A stretch of 64,000 nt of DNA, from NCBI GenBank assembly GCA_011033025.1, contig WFMF01000269.1:174266-238265 (forward strand), written 5' to 3'. A program made the position numbers and the translations under genes. Origin of the DNA: Beroe forskalii. Its lineage: Eukaryota; Ctenophora; Nuda; Beroida; Beroidae. The notes beneath the pieces were generated by a model. That model saw nothing but the letters and a program-made list of their open reading frames with translations, searched no databases and was not told the origin of the DNA. Numbering within the stretch: the stretch's first letter is position 1; every line of letters begins with the position of its first letter. Positions 48,011 to 58,317 of the stretch are shown piece after piece.

Positions 48011-48490
48011 CTGAATTTGGGTTAATGAGATTGGGGGGGGGGGGTGAAATATCACTACATCGTGATATCTGAATTGGGGTAATTTAAGATGGGTGGGGGG
48101 TGAGATATCACTACATCGTGATATCTGAATTGGGGTAATTTAAGATGGGTGGGGGGTGAGATATCACTACATCGTGATATCTGAATTGGGGTTATTTAAG
48201 ATATGGGGGGGGGGTGAGATATCACTACATCGTGATATCTGAATTGGAGTAATTTAAGATGGGTGGGGGGGTGAGATATCACTACATCGTGATATCTGAA
48301 TTGGGGTTATTTAAGATAGGGGGGGGGGGTGAGATATCACTACATCGTGATATCTGAATTGGATTTATTAAGATGGGGGGGGGGGGTGAGATATCACTAC
48401 ATAGTGATATCTGAATTGGGATTATTAAAAATGGGGGGGGGGCGGGAGGGGTGAGATATCACTACATAGTGATATCTGAATTGGGGTTAT
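48011..48490 (-). repeat. Minisatellite made of the Arl8 terminal-exon 3' splice site (proximal array)
   Basis: About nine units of the same type as at 46,092-47,590, lying in the intron just before the proximal terminal exon, with longer G-runs on the plus strand. Confidence 0.9.
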
Positions 48491-48756
48491 AAAAGATTAA
48501 ACAAAAAAGAAATCATAATAGCAACAATCTGCAACACACAAGGGTAGAAACAAGGTAGGTTCTTCCCAAACTTGCCAACTTGGAAGTTCCCCAAGTTGGA
48601 GCAAATATTCATTTTGTGATGTATTATAAATGAGCACAAAATAAAAGTAGCACATCTTGCAATTGTATCATGATATTATCTCAATGAGGGGGGGGGGGGC
48701 AGGGGGTAAATAATCCGCTGTATGATGATATGAGAAAAGTGGAAATTGTACTTCAC

Positions 48757-48827
48757 CTAAATTATGCTTATCTTTGCAGGAGATGGAGTAGCAGGAAATG
48801 TCCCGATCTGTCACTAACTTCAACTCC
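48757..48827 (-). CDS. arl8: Arl8 exon with the G5 guanine-recognition motif
   Basis: A 71-nt exon between TTTCTAG and GTGAAG, phase-consistent on both sides (1 nt in, 1 nt out). It reads (M)ELKLVTDRDISCYSISCKDK then HNL. This aligns with Arl8 [24 protein letters not shown]; SCK is the G5 loop that contacts the guanine base. The residues after the leading Met (ELKLVT) differ from vertebrate Arl8, so this is a diverged orthologous stretch, but the core is unmistakable. Confidence 0.88.
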
Positions 48828-48914
48828 CTAGAAAATACTTCTTATTGGGGGAAGTGGCTAGGGCAATGTTCGATGTAATATGTCAAATTATATGTGACCG
48901 TTCCCTAATCCTAA

Positions 48915-49050
48915 CAAAATTACAGTGGCAGTTCTTACTGCAGTTTTGCGTGCGCGGCGTTAGTTTGCGTTGCCTTCAGACATGTCTTTACGCCGCGCAA
49001 ACTTACACCGCGCACACAAAACTGCAGTTCAAACCGTCACCGTAAAATTA
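48915..49050. mobile_element. Fold-back element inside an Arl8 intron
   Basis: The arms ACTGCAGTTTTGCGTGCGCG and CGCGCACACAAAACTGCAGT pair closely around a short loop, with looser pairing extending outward. It lies between the Arl8 exons at 48,827 and 49,168. Confidence 0.7.
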
Positions 49051-49167
49051 TAGTTATGCAATAGTGCCACACTACTGTATGTAACCATATGAGATGGGTC
49101 CTGTGAATTAACAGGACTCTTTAAAATGTTACATTCCAATCTTCTATGTAAAAAGCGTGTAACTTAC

Positions 49168-49250
49168 ATCTTATCAATGAGTTGGTTTTCGTCAAGAGAA
49201 TTAGGTAGATCCTTCTTATTGCCCAAAACAAGCACGGGAATGCCCACTAG
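49168..49250 (-). CDS. arl8: Arl8 exon with the NKxD guanine-binding motif
   Basis: On the minus strand CTCGCAG precedes CTAGTGGGCATTCCC. The exon reads [28 protein letters not shown], and ends AAG AT before GTAAGT. NKKD is the G4 motif that gives guanine specificity. The first 15 nt repeat the last 15 nt of the previous exon, so a join of the two strongest sites would duplicate LVGIP in the protein. It uses A/T-richer codons than the neighbouring exon at 50,013-50,180. Confidence 0.9.
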
Positions 49251-49319
49251 CTGCGAGAACAAATCGAATACTCATTCTCTAAGATAAATTTATTGTAGAT
49301 ACACTGGGAGTGTTCCCCT

Positions 49320-50008
49320 CTTCCAAACTATGACCCGGTAACACGTGACCCTGTGACCCGGTAACACGTGACCCTGTGACCCGGTAACACGTGCCCCTGT
49401 GACCCGGTAACACGTGACCCTGTGACCCGGTAACACGTGACCCTGTGACACGTGACCCAGTAACACATGACCCTGTGACCCGGTAACACATGACCCTGTG
49501 ACCCAGTAACACGTGACCCTGTGACCCAGTAACACGTGACTCTGTGACCCGGTAACACGTGACCCTGTGACCAGGTAACACGTGACCCTGTGACCCGGTA
49601 ACACGTGACCGTGTGACCCGGTAACACGTGACCCTGTGACCAGGTAACACGTGACCCTGTGACCCGGTAACACGTGACTCTGTGACCCGGTAAGACGTGA
49701 CCCTGTGACCCGGTAAGACGTGACCCTGGCCCGGCAACACGTGACGTGACCCGTGTAACACACCCTGTGAACCTGGTAACACATGACCCTGTTACCCGGT
49801 AACACATGACCCTGTGACCCGGTAACACGTGACCCTGTGACCCGGTAACACGTGACCCTGTGACCTGGTAACACGTGACCCTATGACCTGGTAACACGTG
49901 ACTCTGTGACCCGGTAACACGTGACCCTGTGACCCGGTAACACGTGACCCTGTGACCCGGTAACACGTGACCCTGTGACCCGGCAACACGTGACCCTGTG
50001 ACCCCCAC
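49320..50008 (-). repeat. 24-bp minisatellite filling the Arl8 intron
   Basis: Nearly thirty units of GTAACACGTGACCCTGTGACCCG. The array starts just inside the GTAAGT donor of the exon at 50,013 and fills almost the whole intron. It keeps open frames on the minus strand (for example 49,328-50,008) that are repeat read-through, not genes. Each unit contains a CACGTG palindrome. Confidence 0.92.
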
Positions 50009-50012
50009 TTAC

Positions 50013-50180
50013 GGGAATGCCCACTAGCTGCGGCTTTGCCAGGAGGTTGTGCAGCTCCTGCTTGCTGCCCTCCAGGCGCTCGTGGTCCGCAGCGTCCACC
50101 ATGTAGACTATGCAGGAGACACCCCTACAATACCGCTCCCACATGCTGCGGAACCGGGGCTGACCTCCGATATCCCACAA
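50013..50180 (-). CDS. arl8: Arl8 exon with switch II (WDIGGQ)
   Basis: Arl8 is a small GTPase of lysosomes that recruits kinesin-linked effectors and the HOPS tether. This 168-nt exon begins after CCTCAG and reads [20 protein letters not shown], then [20 protein letters not shown] and [16 protein letters not shown], ending before GTAAGT. WDIGGQ is the switch II (G3) signature of Arf/Arl proteins, and the WERYCRG continuation identifies Arl8. Identity to animal Arl8 is very high, implying a functional gene. Codons are GC-rich. The exon is bracketed by two minisatellites, and 99 nt of it are copied upstream at 50,303-50,401. Confidence 0.95.
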
Positions 50181-50800
50181 CTGAGGGGAGTTAGAGGGAG
50201 TGAGGGGAGTTAGAGGGAGTGAGGGGGAGTTAGAGGGAGTGAGGGGGAGTTAGAGGGAGTGAGGGAGAGTTAGAGGGAGTAAGAGGGGGAGTTAGAGGGG
50301 GAGTGGTCCGCAGCGTCCACCATGTAGACTATGCAGGAGACACCTCTACAATACCGCTCCCACATGCTGCGGAACCGGGGCTGACCTCCGATATCCCACA
50401 ACTGAGGGGGAGTTAGAGGAGTGAGGGGGGTTAGAGGGAGTGAGGGGGGTTAGAGGGAGTGATGGGGAGTTAGTGGGAGTTAGAGGGAGTGAGGAGGAGT
50501 GAGGAGGAGTGAGGGGGAGTTAGAGGGAGTTAAGGGGAGTGGGGGAGTTAGAGGGAGTGAGGGGGGTTAGAGGGAGTTAGAGGGAGTTAGGGGGAGTGGG
50601 GGAGTTAGAGGGAGTGAGGGGGAATTAGAGGGAATGAGGGGAGTTAGAGGGAGTGGGGAGTGAGGTGGATTGTGGGGAGTTAGAGGGAGTGGGTAGTTAG
50701 AGGGAGTGAGGAGGAGTTGGACGGAGTGTGGGGGAGTTTGGGGGAGTGGGGAGTTAAAGGGAATGGGGAGTTAATGTAATGGGGAGATAGGGCCCGGGGG
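50181..50800 (-). repeat. Pyrimidine minisatellite at the Arl8 switch-II acceptor
   Basis: On the plus strand this is a run of GAGTTAGAGGGAGTGAGGGG variants (about 20 bp). On the sense strand it reads CTCCCTCTAACTCCCCTCA, an expanded polypyrimidine tract ending at the real CAG. The embedded exon copy at 50,303-50,401 shows that exon and tract were duplicated together with a shift of 221 bp. Confidence 0.88.
50303..50401 (-). pseudogene. Truncated copy of the Arl8 switch-II exon
   Basis: The first 99 nt of the exon at 50,013-50,180, with its CTCAG acceptor, are repeated here with a single C/T difference ([10 protein letters not shown] ... VDAADH). The copy then breaks directly into the pyrimidine repeat and has no donor, so it is a decoy or dead exon. 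If its acceptor were used the message would run into repeat sequence. Confidence 0.92.
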
Positions 50801-51631
50801 TGTGTGGGGAGTACATCATGTGGGGGAAGATGAATAGTAATTAATGGGGGGGGGTTAAGTTGGGGGATAACGAGGAAACAATTCACGGAGAACAAATAAC
50901 CCTGCGTTACAGTACTGTGTGAATACATCACTCCATCAATTACCTGCTGTGTAACGTTACATTGTATTACTCAGAACATAATCTTAAACTTATGTTTAAC
51001 TCATCTGTTTGTAACTTACAACACAGAGACACAGCACCATGGTGTACTGTGTGAATAACACAAAGACACAAGGGGGACAGGTATTGGCTTGTATAATAAC
51101 TACAACAACTATTATTAATAGCTGTAGTTATCATAGTCGTCATTGTTGCGCCAATACCACTATTGGTGAACACACTTGTCACTTATAAGTAATACCACTT
51201 TTAATTAACTCATTATTAACAAACTTATGGCACTTTTGATAACACAATATCAAGAAGGCACCAGTGAAAGATCAGCATTGAGTTCAGTGAATGAAATGTC
51301 ACATGTAACAGCATGTCACATCTCATGTTAACTGTAGTCTATACATGAATCCTAAGTTGAATGTAGGTTGTGCTATACCGCATGTATTAAAAATCATCTG
51401 AATTGTCAGCAACACGTCATCTTAAGATCAATGATCATATTGATGGAAATTGGAAGTAGATCCTACTCTACTACTCTAGCGTCATCAGAAAAAAGTTACC
51501 AGATTGGTTCCAATTCCGGTTATCAAAATATACATGATACAAAGATATCATACAAAATAATTCATAATCTTCGTATAACCAAAATGATCACTCCAGTGCT
51601 GGAATCAATGGAGGGGGGGGGGTTTACTCAA
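50801..51631. other. Arl8 intron, AT-rich
   Basis: No feature recognised apart from the G-run next to the exon at 51,632 and the tail of the pyrimidine repeat. Confidence 0.4.
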
Positions 51632-51712
51632 CTTAATCGTAACGTTGCCCTTCGTGACTTTCCTCATGTTGAAGCCCACGGTGGGAATCATGTCCTCATT
51701 AAACTGTCCTGA
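51632..51712 (-). CDS. arl8: Arl8 exon with switch I (PTVGFNM)
   Basis: On the minus strand CCCCCAG precedes TCAGGACAGTTTAATGAG. The exon reads [20 protein letters not shown] then KGNVTIK, matching Arl8 across switch I; the Thr of PTVGF contacts the nucleotide-bound magnesium in this family. To join LWDIGG it must end AAG at 51,632, but the next bases are TTGAGT. The only GT is one base earlier (AA/GTTGAG), which would need the partner to begin with G. So no canonical GT-AG pair restores the frame as written. The preceding P-loop exon (GLQYSGKTT) is not found in the window. Confidence 0.9.
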
Positions 51713-54700
51713 CTGGGGGAAGAGGGAATCATTAAACTGCCCTGACTGGGGGAAGAGAGACTCATTAAACTGTCCTGACTGGGGAAAGAGACTCATTAAA
51801 CTGCCCTGTCTGGGGAAGAGAGACTCATTAAACTGCCCTGTCTGGGGGAAGAGAGACTCATTAAACTGCCCTGTCTGGGGGAAGAGAGACTCATTAAACT
51901 GTCCTGACTGGGGGAAGAGACTCATTAAACTGCCCTGTCTGGGGAAGAGACTCATTAAACTGCCCTGTCTGGGGGAAGAGACTCATTAAACTGCCCTGTC
52001 TGGGGAAGAGAGAATCATTAAACTGCCCTGTCTGGGGAAGAGACTCATTAAACTGTCCTGTCTGGGGGAAGAGAGACTCATTAAACTGCCCTGTCTGGGG
52101 AAGAGACTCATTAAACTGCCCTGTCTGGGGAAGAGACTCATTAAACTGCCCTGTCTGGGGAAGAGAGACTCATTAAACTGCCCTGTCTGGGAAGAGACTG
52201 CCATTAAACTGCCCTGACTGGGGGAAGAGACTCATTAAACTGCCCTGTCTGGGGGAAGAGACTCATTAAACTGCCCTGTCTGGGGGAAGAGACTCATTAA
52301 ACTGCCCTGTCTGGGGAAGAGAGACTCATTAAACTGTCCTGACTGGGGAAGAGACTCATTAAACTGTCCTGACTGGGGAAGAGACTCATTAAACTGCCCT
52401 GTCTGGGGAAGAGACTCATTAAACTGCCCTGTCTGGGGAAGAGACTCATTAAACTGCCCTGTCTGGGGAAGAGAGACTCATTAAACTGCCCTGACTGGGG
52501 GAAGAGACTCATTAAACTGCCCTGTCTGGGGGAAGAGAGACTCATTAAACTGCCCTGACTGGGGGAAGAGAGACTCATTAAACTGCCCTGACTGGGGAAG
52601 AGACTCATTAAACTGCCCTGACTGGGGGAAGAGAGACTCATTAAACTGTCCTGTCTGGGGGAAGAGACTCATTAAACTGTCCTGTCTGGGGAAGAGAGAC
52701 TCATTAAACTGTCCTGTCTGGGGAAGAGACTCATTAAACTGCCCTGACTGGGGAAGAGAGACTCATTAAACTGTCCTGACTGGGGAAGAGACTCATTAAA
52801 CTGCCCTGTCTGGGGGAAGAGAGACTCATTAAACTGCCCTGACTGGGGAAGAGACTCATTAAACTGCCCTGTCTGGGGAAGAGACTTATTAAACTGTCCT
52901 GTCTGGGGGAAGAGGGAATCATTAAACTGCCCTGTCTGGGGAAGAGAGACTCATTAAACTGTCCTGACTGGGAAAGAGACTCATTAAACTGCCCTGTCTG
53001 GGGGAAGACACTCATTAAACTGCCCTGACTGGGGGAAGAGACTCATTAAACTGCCCTGTCTGGGGAAGAGACTTATTAAACTGTCCTGTCTGGGAAGAGG
53101 AACATTAAACTGCCCTGTCTGGGAAGAGACTCATTAAACTGCCCTGACTGGGGAAAGAGACTCATTAAACTGCCCTGTCTGGGGAGAATAAACTGTCTAA
53201 ACTGACTCCTGACTGGGGAAGAGACTCATTAAACTGCCCTCCTGGGAAGAGACCATTAAACTACCCTGTCTAGGGGAAGAGAGACTCATTAAACTGCCCT
53301 GTCTGGGGAAGAGACTCATTAAACTGCCCTGTCTGGGGGAAGAGAGACTCATTAAACTGCCCTGTCTGGGGAAGAGACTCATTAAACTGCCCTGTCTGGG
53401 GAAGAGAGACTCATTAAACTGCCCTGTCTGGGGAAGAGACTCATTAAACTGCCCTGTCTGGGGAAAGAGACTCATTAAACTGCCCTGTCTGGGGAAGAGA
53501 ATCATTAAACTGTCCTGACTGGGAAGAGAGACCATTAAACTGCCCTGTCTGGGGAAGAGACTCATTAAACTGTCTGGGGTCTGGGGAAAGAGACTCATTA
53601 AACTGCCCCTGACTGGGGAAGAGACTCATTAAAAGTAAACTGCCCTGTCTGGGGAAGAGACTCATTAAACTGCCCTGTCTGGGGGAAGAGAGACTCATTA
53701 AACTGCCCTGTCTGGGGAAGAGACTCATTAAACTGCCCTGACTGGGGAAGAGAGACTCATTAAACTGCCCTGACTGGGGGAAGAGACTCATTAAACTGCC
53801 CTGTCTGGGGAAGAGACTCATTAAACTGTCCTGTCTGGGGAAGAGAGAGACTCATTAAACTGCCCTGTCTGGGGGAAGAGACTCATTAAACTGCCCTGAA
53901 TGTTAAAGAACTCATTAAACTGCCCTGTCTGGGGAAGAGACTCATTAAACTGCCCTGTCTGGGGGAAGAGACTCATTAAACTGTCCTGACTGGGGAAGAG
54001 ACTCATTAAACTGCCCTGTCTGGGGAAGAGAGACTCATTAAACTGCCCTGTCTGGGGAAGAGAGACTCATTAAACTGCCCTGACTGGGGAAGAGAGACTC
54101 ATTAAACTGCCCTGTCTGGGAAAGAGACATTAAACTGCCCTGTCTGGGGAAGAGACTCATTAAACTGTCCTGACTGGAAGAGACTCATTAAACTGCCCTG
54201 TCTGGGAAGAGACTCATTAAACTGCCCTGACTGGGGGAAGAGACTCATTAAACTGCCCTGACTGGGGGAAGAGAGACTCATTAAACTGCCCTGTCTGGGG
54301 AAGAGGGAATCATTAAACTGCCCTGTCTGGGGAAGAGACTCATTAAACTGCCCTGACTGGGGTAAGAGAGACTCATTAAACTGGCCTGTCTGGGGGAAGA
54401 GAGAGACTCATTAAACTGCCCTGTCTGGGGGAAGAGAGACTCATTAAACTGCCCTGTCTGGGGAAGAGAGAGACTCATTAAACTGTCCTGACTGGGGAAA
54501 GAGACTCATTAAACTGCCCTGTCTGGGGAAGAGAATCATTAAACTGTCCTGACTGGGGAAGAGACTTATTAAACTGTCCTGACTGGGGAAAGAGAGACTC
54601 ATTAAACTGCCCTGTTCAAAAGAGAGACTCATTAAACTGCTCTGTCTGGGAAGAGACTCATTAAACTGTCCTGTCTGGAAGAGAGACTCATTAAACTGCC

Positions 54701-55195
54701 CTGACTGGGGAAGAGACTCATTAAACTGTCCTGACTGGGAAGAGAGACTCATTAAACTGCCCCACTGGGGAAGAGAGACTCATTAAACTGCCCTGTCTGG
54801 GGAAGAGAGACTCATTAAACTGCCCTGTCTCAGGAAAGAGAGAATCACAAACTGTCCTGACTGAGAAGAGATATTAAACTGCCCTGTCTGGGGAAGAGAG
54901 ACTCATTAAACTGCCCTGTCTGGGAGAGAATCATTAAACTGCCCTGTCTGGAAGAGAGACTCTATTAAACTGCCCTGTCTGGGAAGAGACTCATTAAACT
55001 GCTCTGTCTGGGAAGAGACTTATTAAACTGTCCTGACTGGGAAAGAGACCTCATTAAACTGCCCTGTCTGGGGAAGAGAGACTCATTAAACTGCTCTGTC
55101 TGGGAAGAGATTTAAACTGTCCTGACTGGGAAAGAGAGAATCATTAAACTGCCCTGTCTGGGGAAGAGAGACTCATTAAACTGTCTGACTGGGGA
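51713..55195 (-). repeat. 3.5-kb minisatellite made of the Arl8 switch-I exon 3' splice site
   Basis: About 110 units of 28-33 bp. In the sense (minus) direction each is TCTCTTCCCCAG followed by (T/A)CAGG(G/A)CAGTTTAATGAG. The latter is the first 18 nt of the adjoining Arl8 exon (SGQFNE). Nearly every unit keeps the pyrimidine tract and AG. Repeating open frames reading [11 protein letters not shown] are simply this array. Confidence 0.95.
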
Positions 55196-56230
55196 AGAGA
55201 CCCCCAATTCCCCAAGTAGGGGGAAAGAAAAACCAAAGAAACCCGTGCTTTTTTCGGTGCCATTGGTGGGGGCCATAATTTCGGGGATCTTTTGATGGCT
55301 GAAGTGGGGGAAAAACCCCCAAAAAACCCTTTTTCATTTTTGGGTTTGACGTTGCCCATCCCCAAGCCTCTTTCCCTTAAAGTTTGGGGGGAACGGGGCC
55401 AGGGGACAAGGCATTACAGAATTAATGGACAGTTCGTGAAGACACGGTTGTACCGGGGGGGGGGACACTGGGGGAGTCATGGTCGTTTTTGGACGTGTTT
55501 ACACCCAAAAAAAGGGGTAAACCTTCCCATACTCCAACCCCTTTGTTTTTAAAAAGGACAAGTCGAAACCAACCCCAAACACATCCAGAAGTCCTTTTCA
55601 AAACCCAGGCTTTTTTACCCCAATTCTGGTTCGTTAAAACCTTTGCTGTTTGATTTTTGAAAGCCGGGGGATCCCCAGGACACACATTTCCTGACATTGT
55701 CTAATAAAAGGACTGTTTAACGAAAGATTGCGGGCACAAATAAAAATTTTTCAGCTACATAGCAGTACCAATTTCAATTCGGGGCGTCTTTCCATTGTTT
55801 GCCCCCTCATTTGGGGCGGAGGATAAACAAAACAGGGCATGAAATCGTTTTTTTTTGGGCCGGAGCTCCCGCCAGACCCCCTTCCCCTAAAGGGGTTGGG
55901 ACAACAGGTAAAGGCGGGGCCAAAAAAAACATCCACATTTTCCCAGTGGCCCGTTTTTGGGGACATAACTTCTCTAATTCCCCCTCATTGTGATAGCGAC
56001 CAGTCGGGGTTTTCCCATCCCCTTTTTCCTATTCCGTACCTCAAAACTTTCAACCCCTAAACCAAACATAGCAGCAGTAAAAAAAGTAGTTTTTGGGCTC
56101 AGTCTTGCCCCCCTGTTTTGGCTCATTTTCCCAAGCTGCCGTGAAGTTTGGCGTTGGGGCAAAAAAAGGAAATGGAAATGCTGGGAAGATGATGGATACT
56201 ACGAAATTGTGTCCAATTACTAAATGAATT
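55196..56230. other. Homopolymer-rich stretch that resembles poor base calling
   Basis: Composition changes abruptly at the end of the array. Runs of C, G, A and T of 4-8 bases dominate, unlike anything else in the window. No exon is recognisable, although the first Arl8 coding exon might be expected here. Confidence 0.5.
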
Positions 56231-56689
56231 TCATCTCGAAACAAGGATCGACCGAGGCCTCGGCTCGGCCTCGGTTTTCACCGAGGATTGGGGTTTCACC
56301 GAGGCCTCGGCCTCGGCCTCGTCCCAGGTGCCAATCCTCGGAATGCTCGGCCTCGGTCATTTAAAATCCCGATTTTCCCCGGTGGCCTCGGCCGAGTTTT
56401 TTTGTAAATTTGCTGAGGATTTTGTTTAGGATTTTCAAGGAAAATATCCATATTTTGGATAACAGGAAAAACTGAATTTTATTTTTGAAAAGGTCCAAAA
56501 TAACTAGTAGGATTAATTTGAAAGATCTTGAAACATTTGACATGAACTGTATATCATAGAAGCTAAAAAAACTGACGTCCTTTTATTTGACAAAAGTCTC
56601 ATTCAAAAATAGGAAAAATGGGTGGTAGGGAAGAAATTTAATCTATAATCTGGATACTGAATTTAGTCTTATCCAAAAACGTCTGGCTT

Positions 56690-58170
56690 AAAGGGACTGC
56701 TGGCCAATACCCATGCTTAAGCAGTTATTCAGACTTTAAAACTGCCTGATTTTATTGCGACCATTGTTATCTAAGTACCCAGATATGCAAAAAATAAGGA
56801 AATCCTATTAAATTCAATTTCACTTACTCGAACGTTTGGCTGCCGTCCCAGACACCTCCTAAACATTTAACATTATGGCCAGTAGTTAGGCAAGTTACCG
56901 CCGCGATTTTAATTCGGCAGACAAAATATTGATAAAATTATTCAAGGAGCTTCACTAATTAATTAGTACCGTATCGTCTTAAGTGGCTGCCGTGATTTTT
57001 CGACCAGTTGTTTTAGGCAAGAATTGAAGGAAATCCCAAGGGCACCAATCTAATCTAATCCATAATCTAAACGACTGGTTCTGGGGCTGCCGCCCAGACC
57101 CCCCGCCTGCTCTGTACTTTTAAGTTACTGCTGTAAAATTTCCTCGAACAGTCTCGTCGAAAAATAGGCAAGAATTAAGTGAAATCCTATTGAGGCACCA
57201 GTTTAATCTGGATCTAAACGTTCATTTCTGGGGGCTGCCGCCCCAAATCCCCGATAGCGACTTTTAGTTGCGCCGTGATTTTTCTCCGACCAGTCTCTCG
57301 TCAAAAATCGGCAAGAATTGAAGTGAAATCCTATTGAGGAAACCCTCAATTTATCTTTACCTAAACGTTCGGCGGAAGGCCTGGGACTGTCACAGACCCC
57401 TGCCTAGCCCCTGCATGTAGATTTTCCTTAAGTCTAGTTTTTAAATTTTACAAAACTATACCGAAACTGAGACCTGAAGATATGTCGTAGAACGACGAAA
57501 TTTATTGTCATTAAAGAACCACATCGTTTCCGTTTGTACGTGTACCACTGAGTCAAAAAAGAATAACTAAAGTACTCATTAATTACAATTATGGGACTCT
57601 TATTCAACGTCCCGATCCGTGAAATTGTCGAAAATAGGCAAGATTCGAAGTTAGATCCTATTGAAGCACCAATTTTTAATCTCATCCGAATGTCTGGCTT
57701 CTGGGGGCTGCCGCCCCCGCATCCTCTACTGCCGTACCCAAGTCGCTGGTGGTGATTTTTCCTGACCAGTCCCCTTCTCAACAGGCAAAAGAATTGAAGA
57801 AATCCTATTGAGGCACAAATTTAATCAAATGTAAACGTCTGGCATCTGGGGGCTGCCGCCCTCGACCTCTCCCTAGTCCCTAGCACTGTACTTAAGTTGC
57901 TGCCGCGATCAGTCCCGTCGAAAATAGAAGTGAAATTCTATTGAGGAACCAATTTAATCAAATCTAAACGCCCAAGCTGTGTTGCCCCAGACCCTGCCTA
58001 GCACTGTAGGGCCTGTGGCACTCACGTTGCTGCCATGATTTTGTCTTTGAAGAGTCTTGTAGAAAGTAGGCAAGAATTGATGTGAAATCATACTGAGGCA
58101 CCAATTTAATCTAATCTAAACGTCTGGCTTGTGGGGGCTACCCAGAACCTTGCTAAATATTGTCAAATAG
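56690..58170. repeat. Satellite-like array, unit about 180 bp
   Basis: Around seven diverged units with the landmarks AAATCCTATTGAGGCACCAA, then TTAATCTAATCTAAACGTCT, GGGGGCTGCCGCC, TTAAGTTGCTGCCGTGATTT and CAGTCTCGTCGAAAATAGG. The left units are most decayed. Confidence 0.8.
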
Positions 58171-58317
58171 GAAGCAACGTCAAACCTAAAGCACTGTTAG
58201 GCTACAGAAGTGAAAGAGGTCGAAATTGACAAATGCCCGCAAGACCAAATTTTAAAAGCCTTTGTCTTGTATTATAGGTATCTTTCTATGCAAACAATAC
58301 TATTACCTACTATACTA

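Noticed and set aside
46080-48490. Regularly spaced palindromic repeats resembling a CRISPR array
   Set aside because: There are no unique spacers; the units are contiguous, the genome is eukaryotic, and the unit derives from an Arl8 exon junction.
49328-50008. 226-codon minus-strand open frame with [13 protein letters not shown] repeats
   Set aside because: Read-through of the 24-bp intronic array of Arl8; it begins inside the intron and has no independent support.
51605-54752. Many minus-strand frames reading [11 protein letters not shown]
   Set aside because: These are units of the Arl8 acceptor array; only the last 27 codons next to 51,632 are a real exon.
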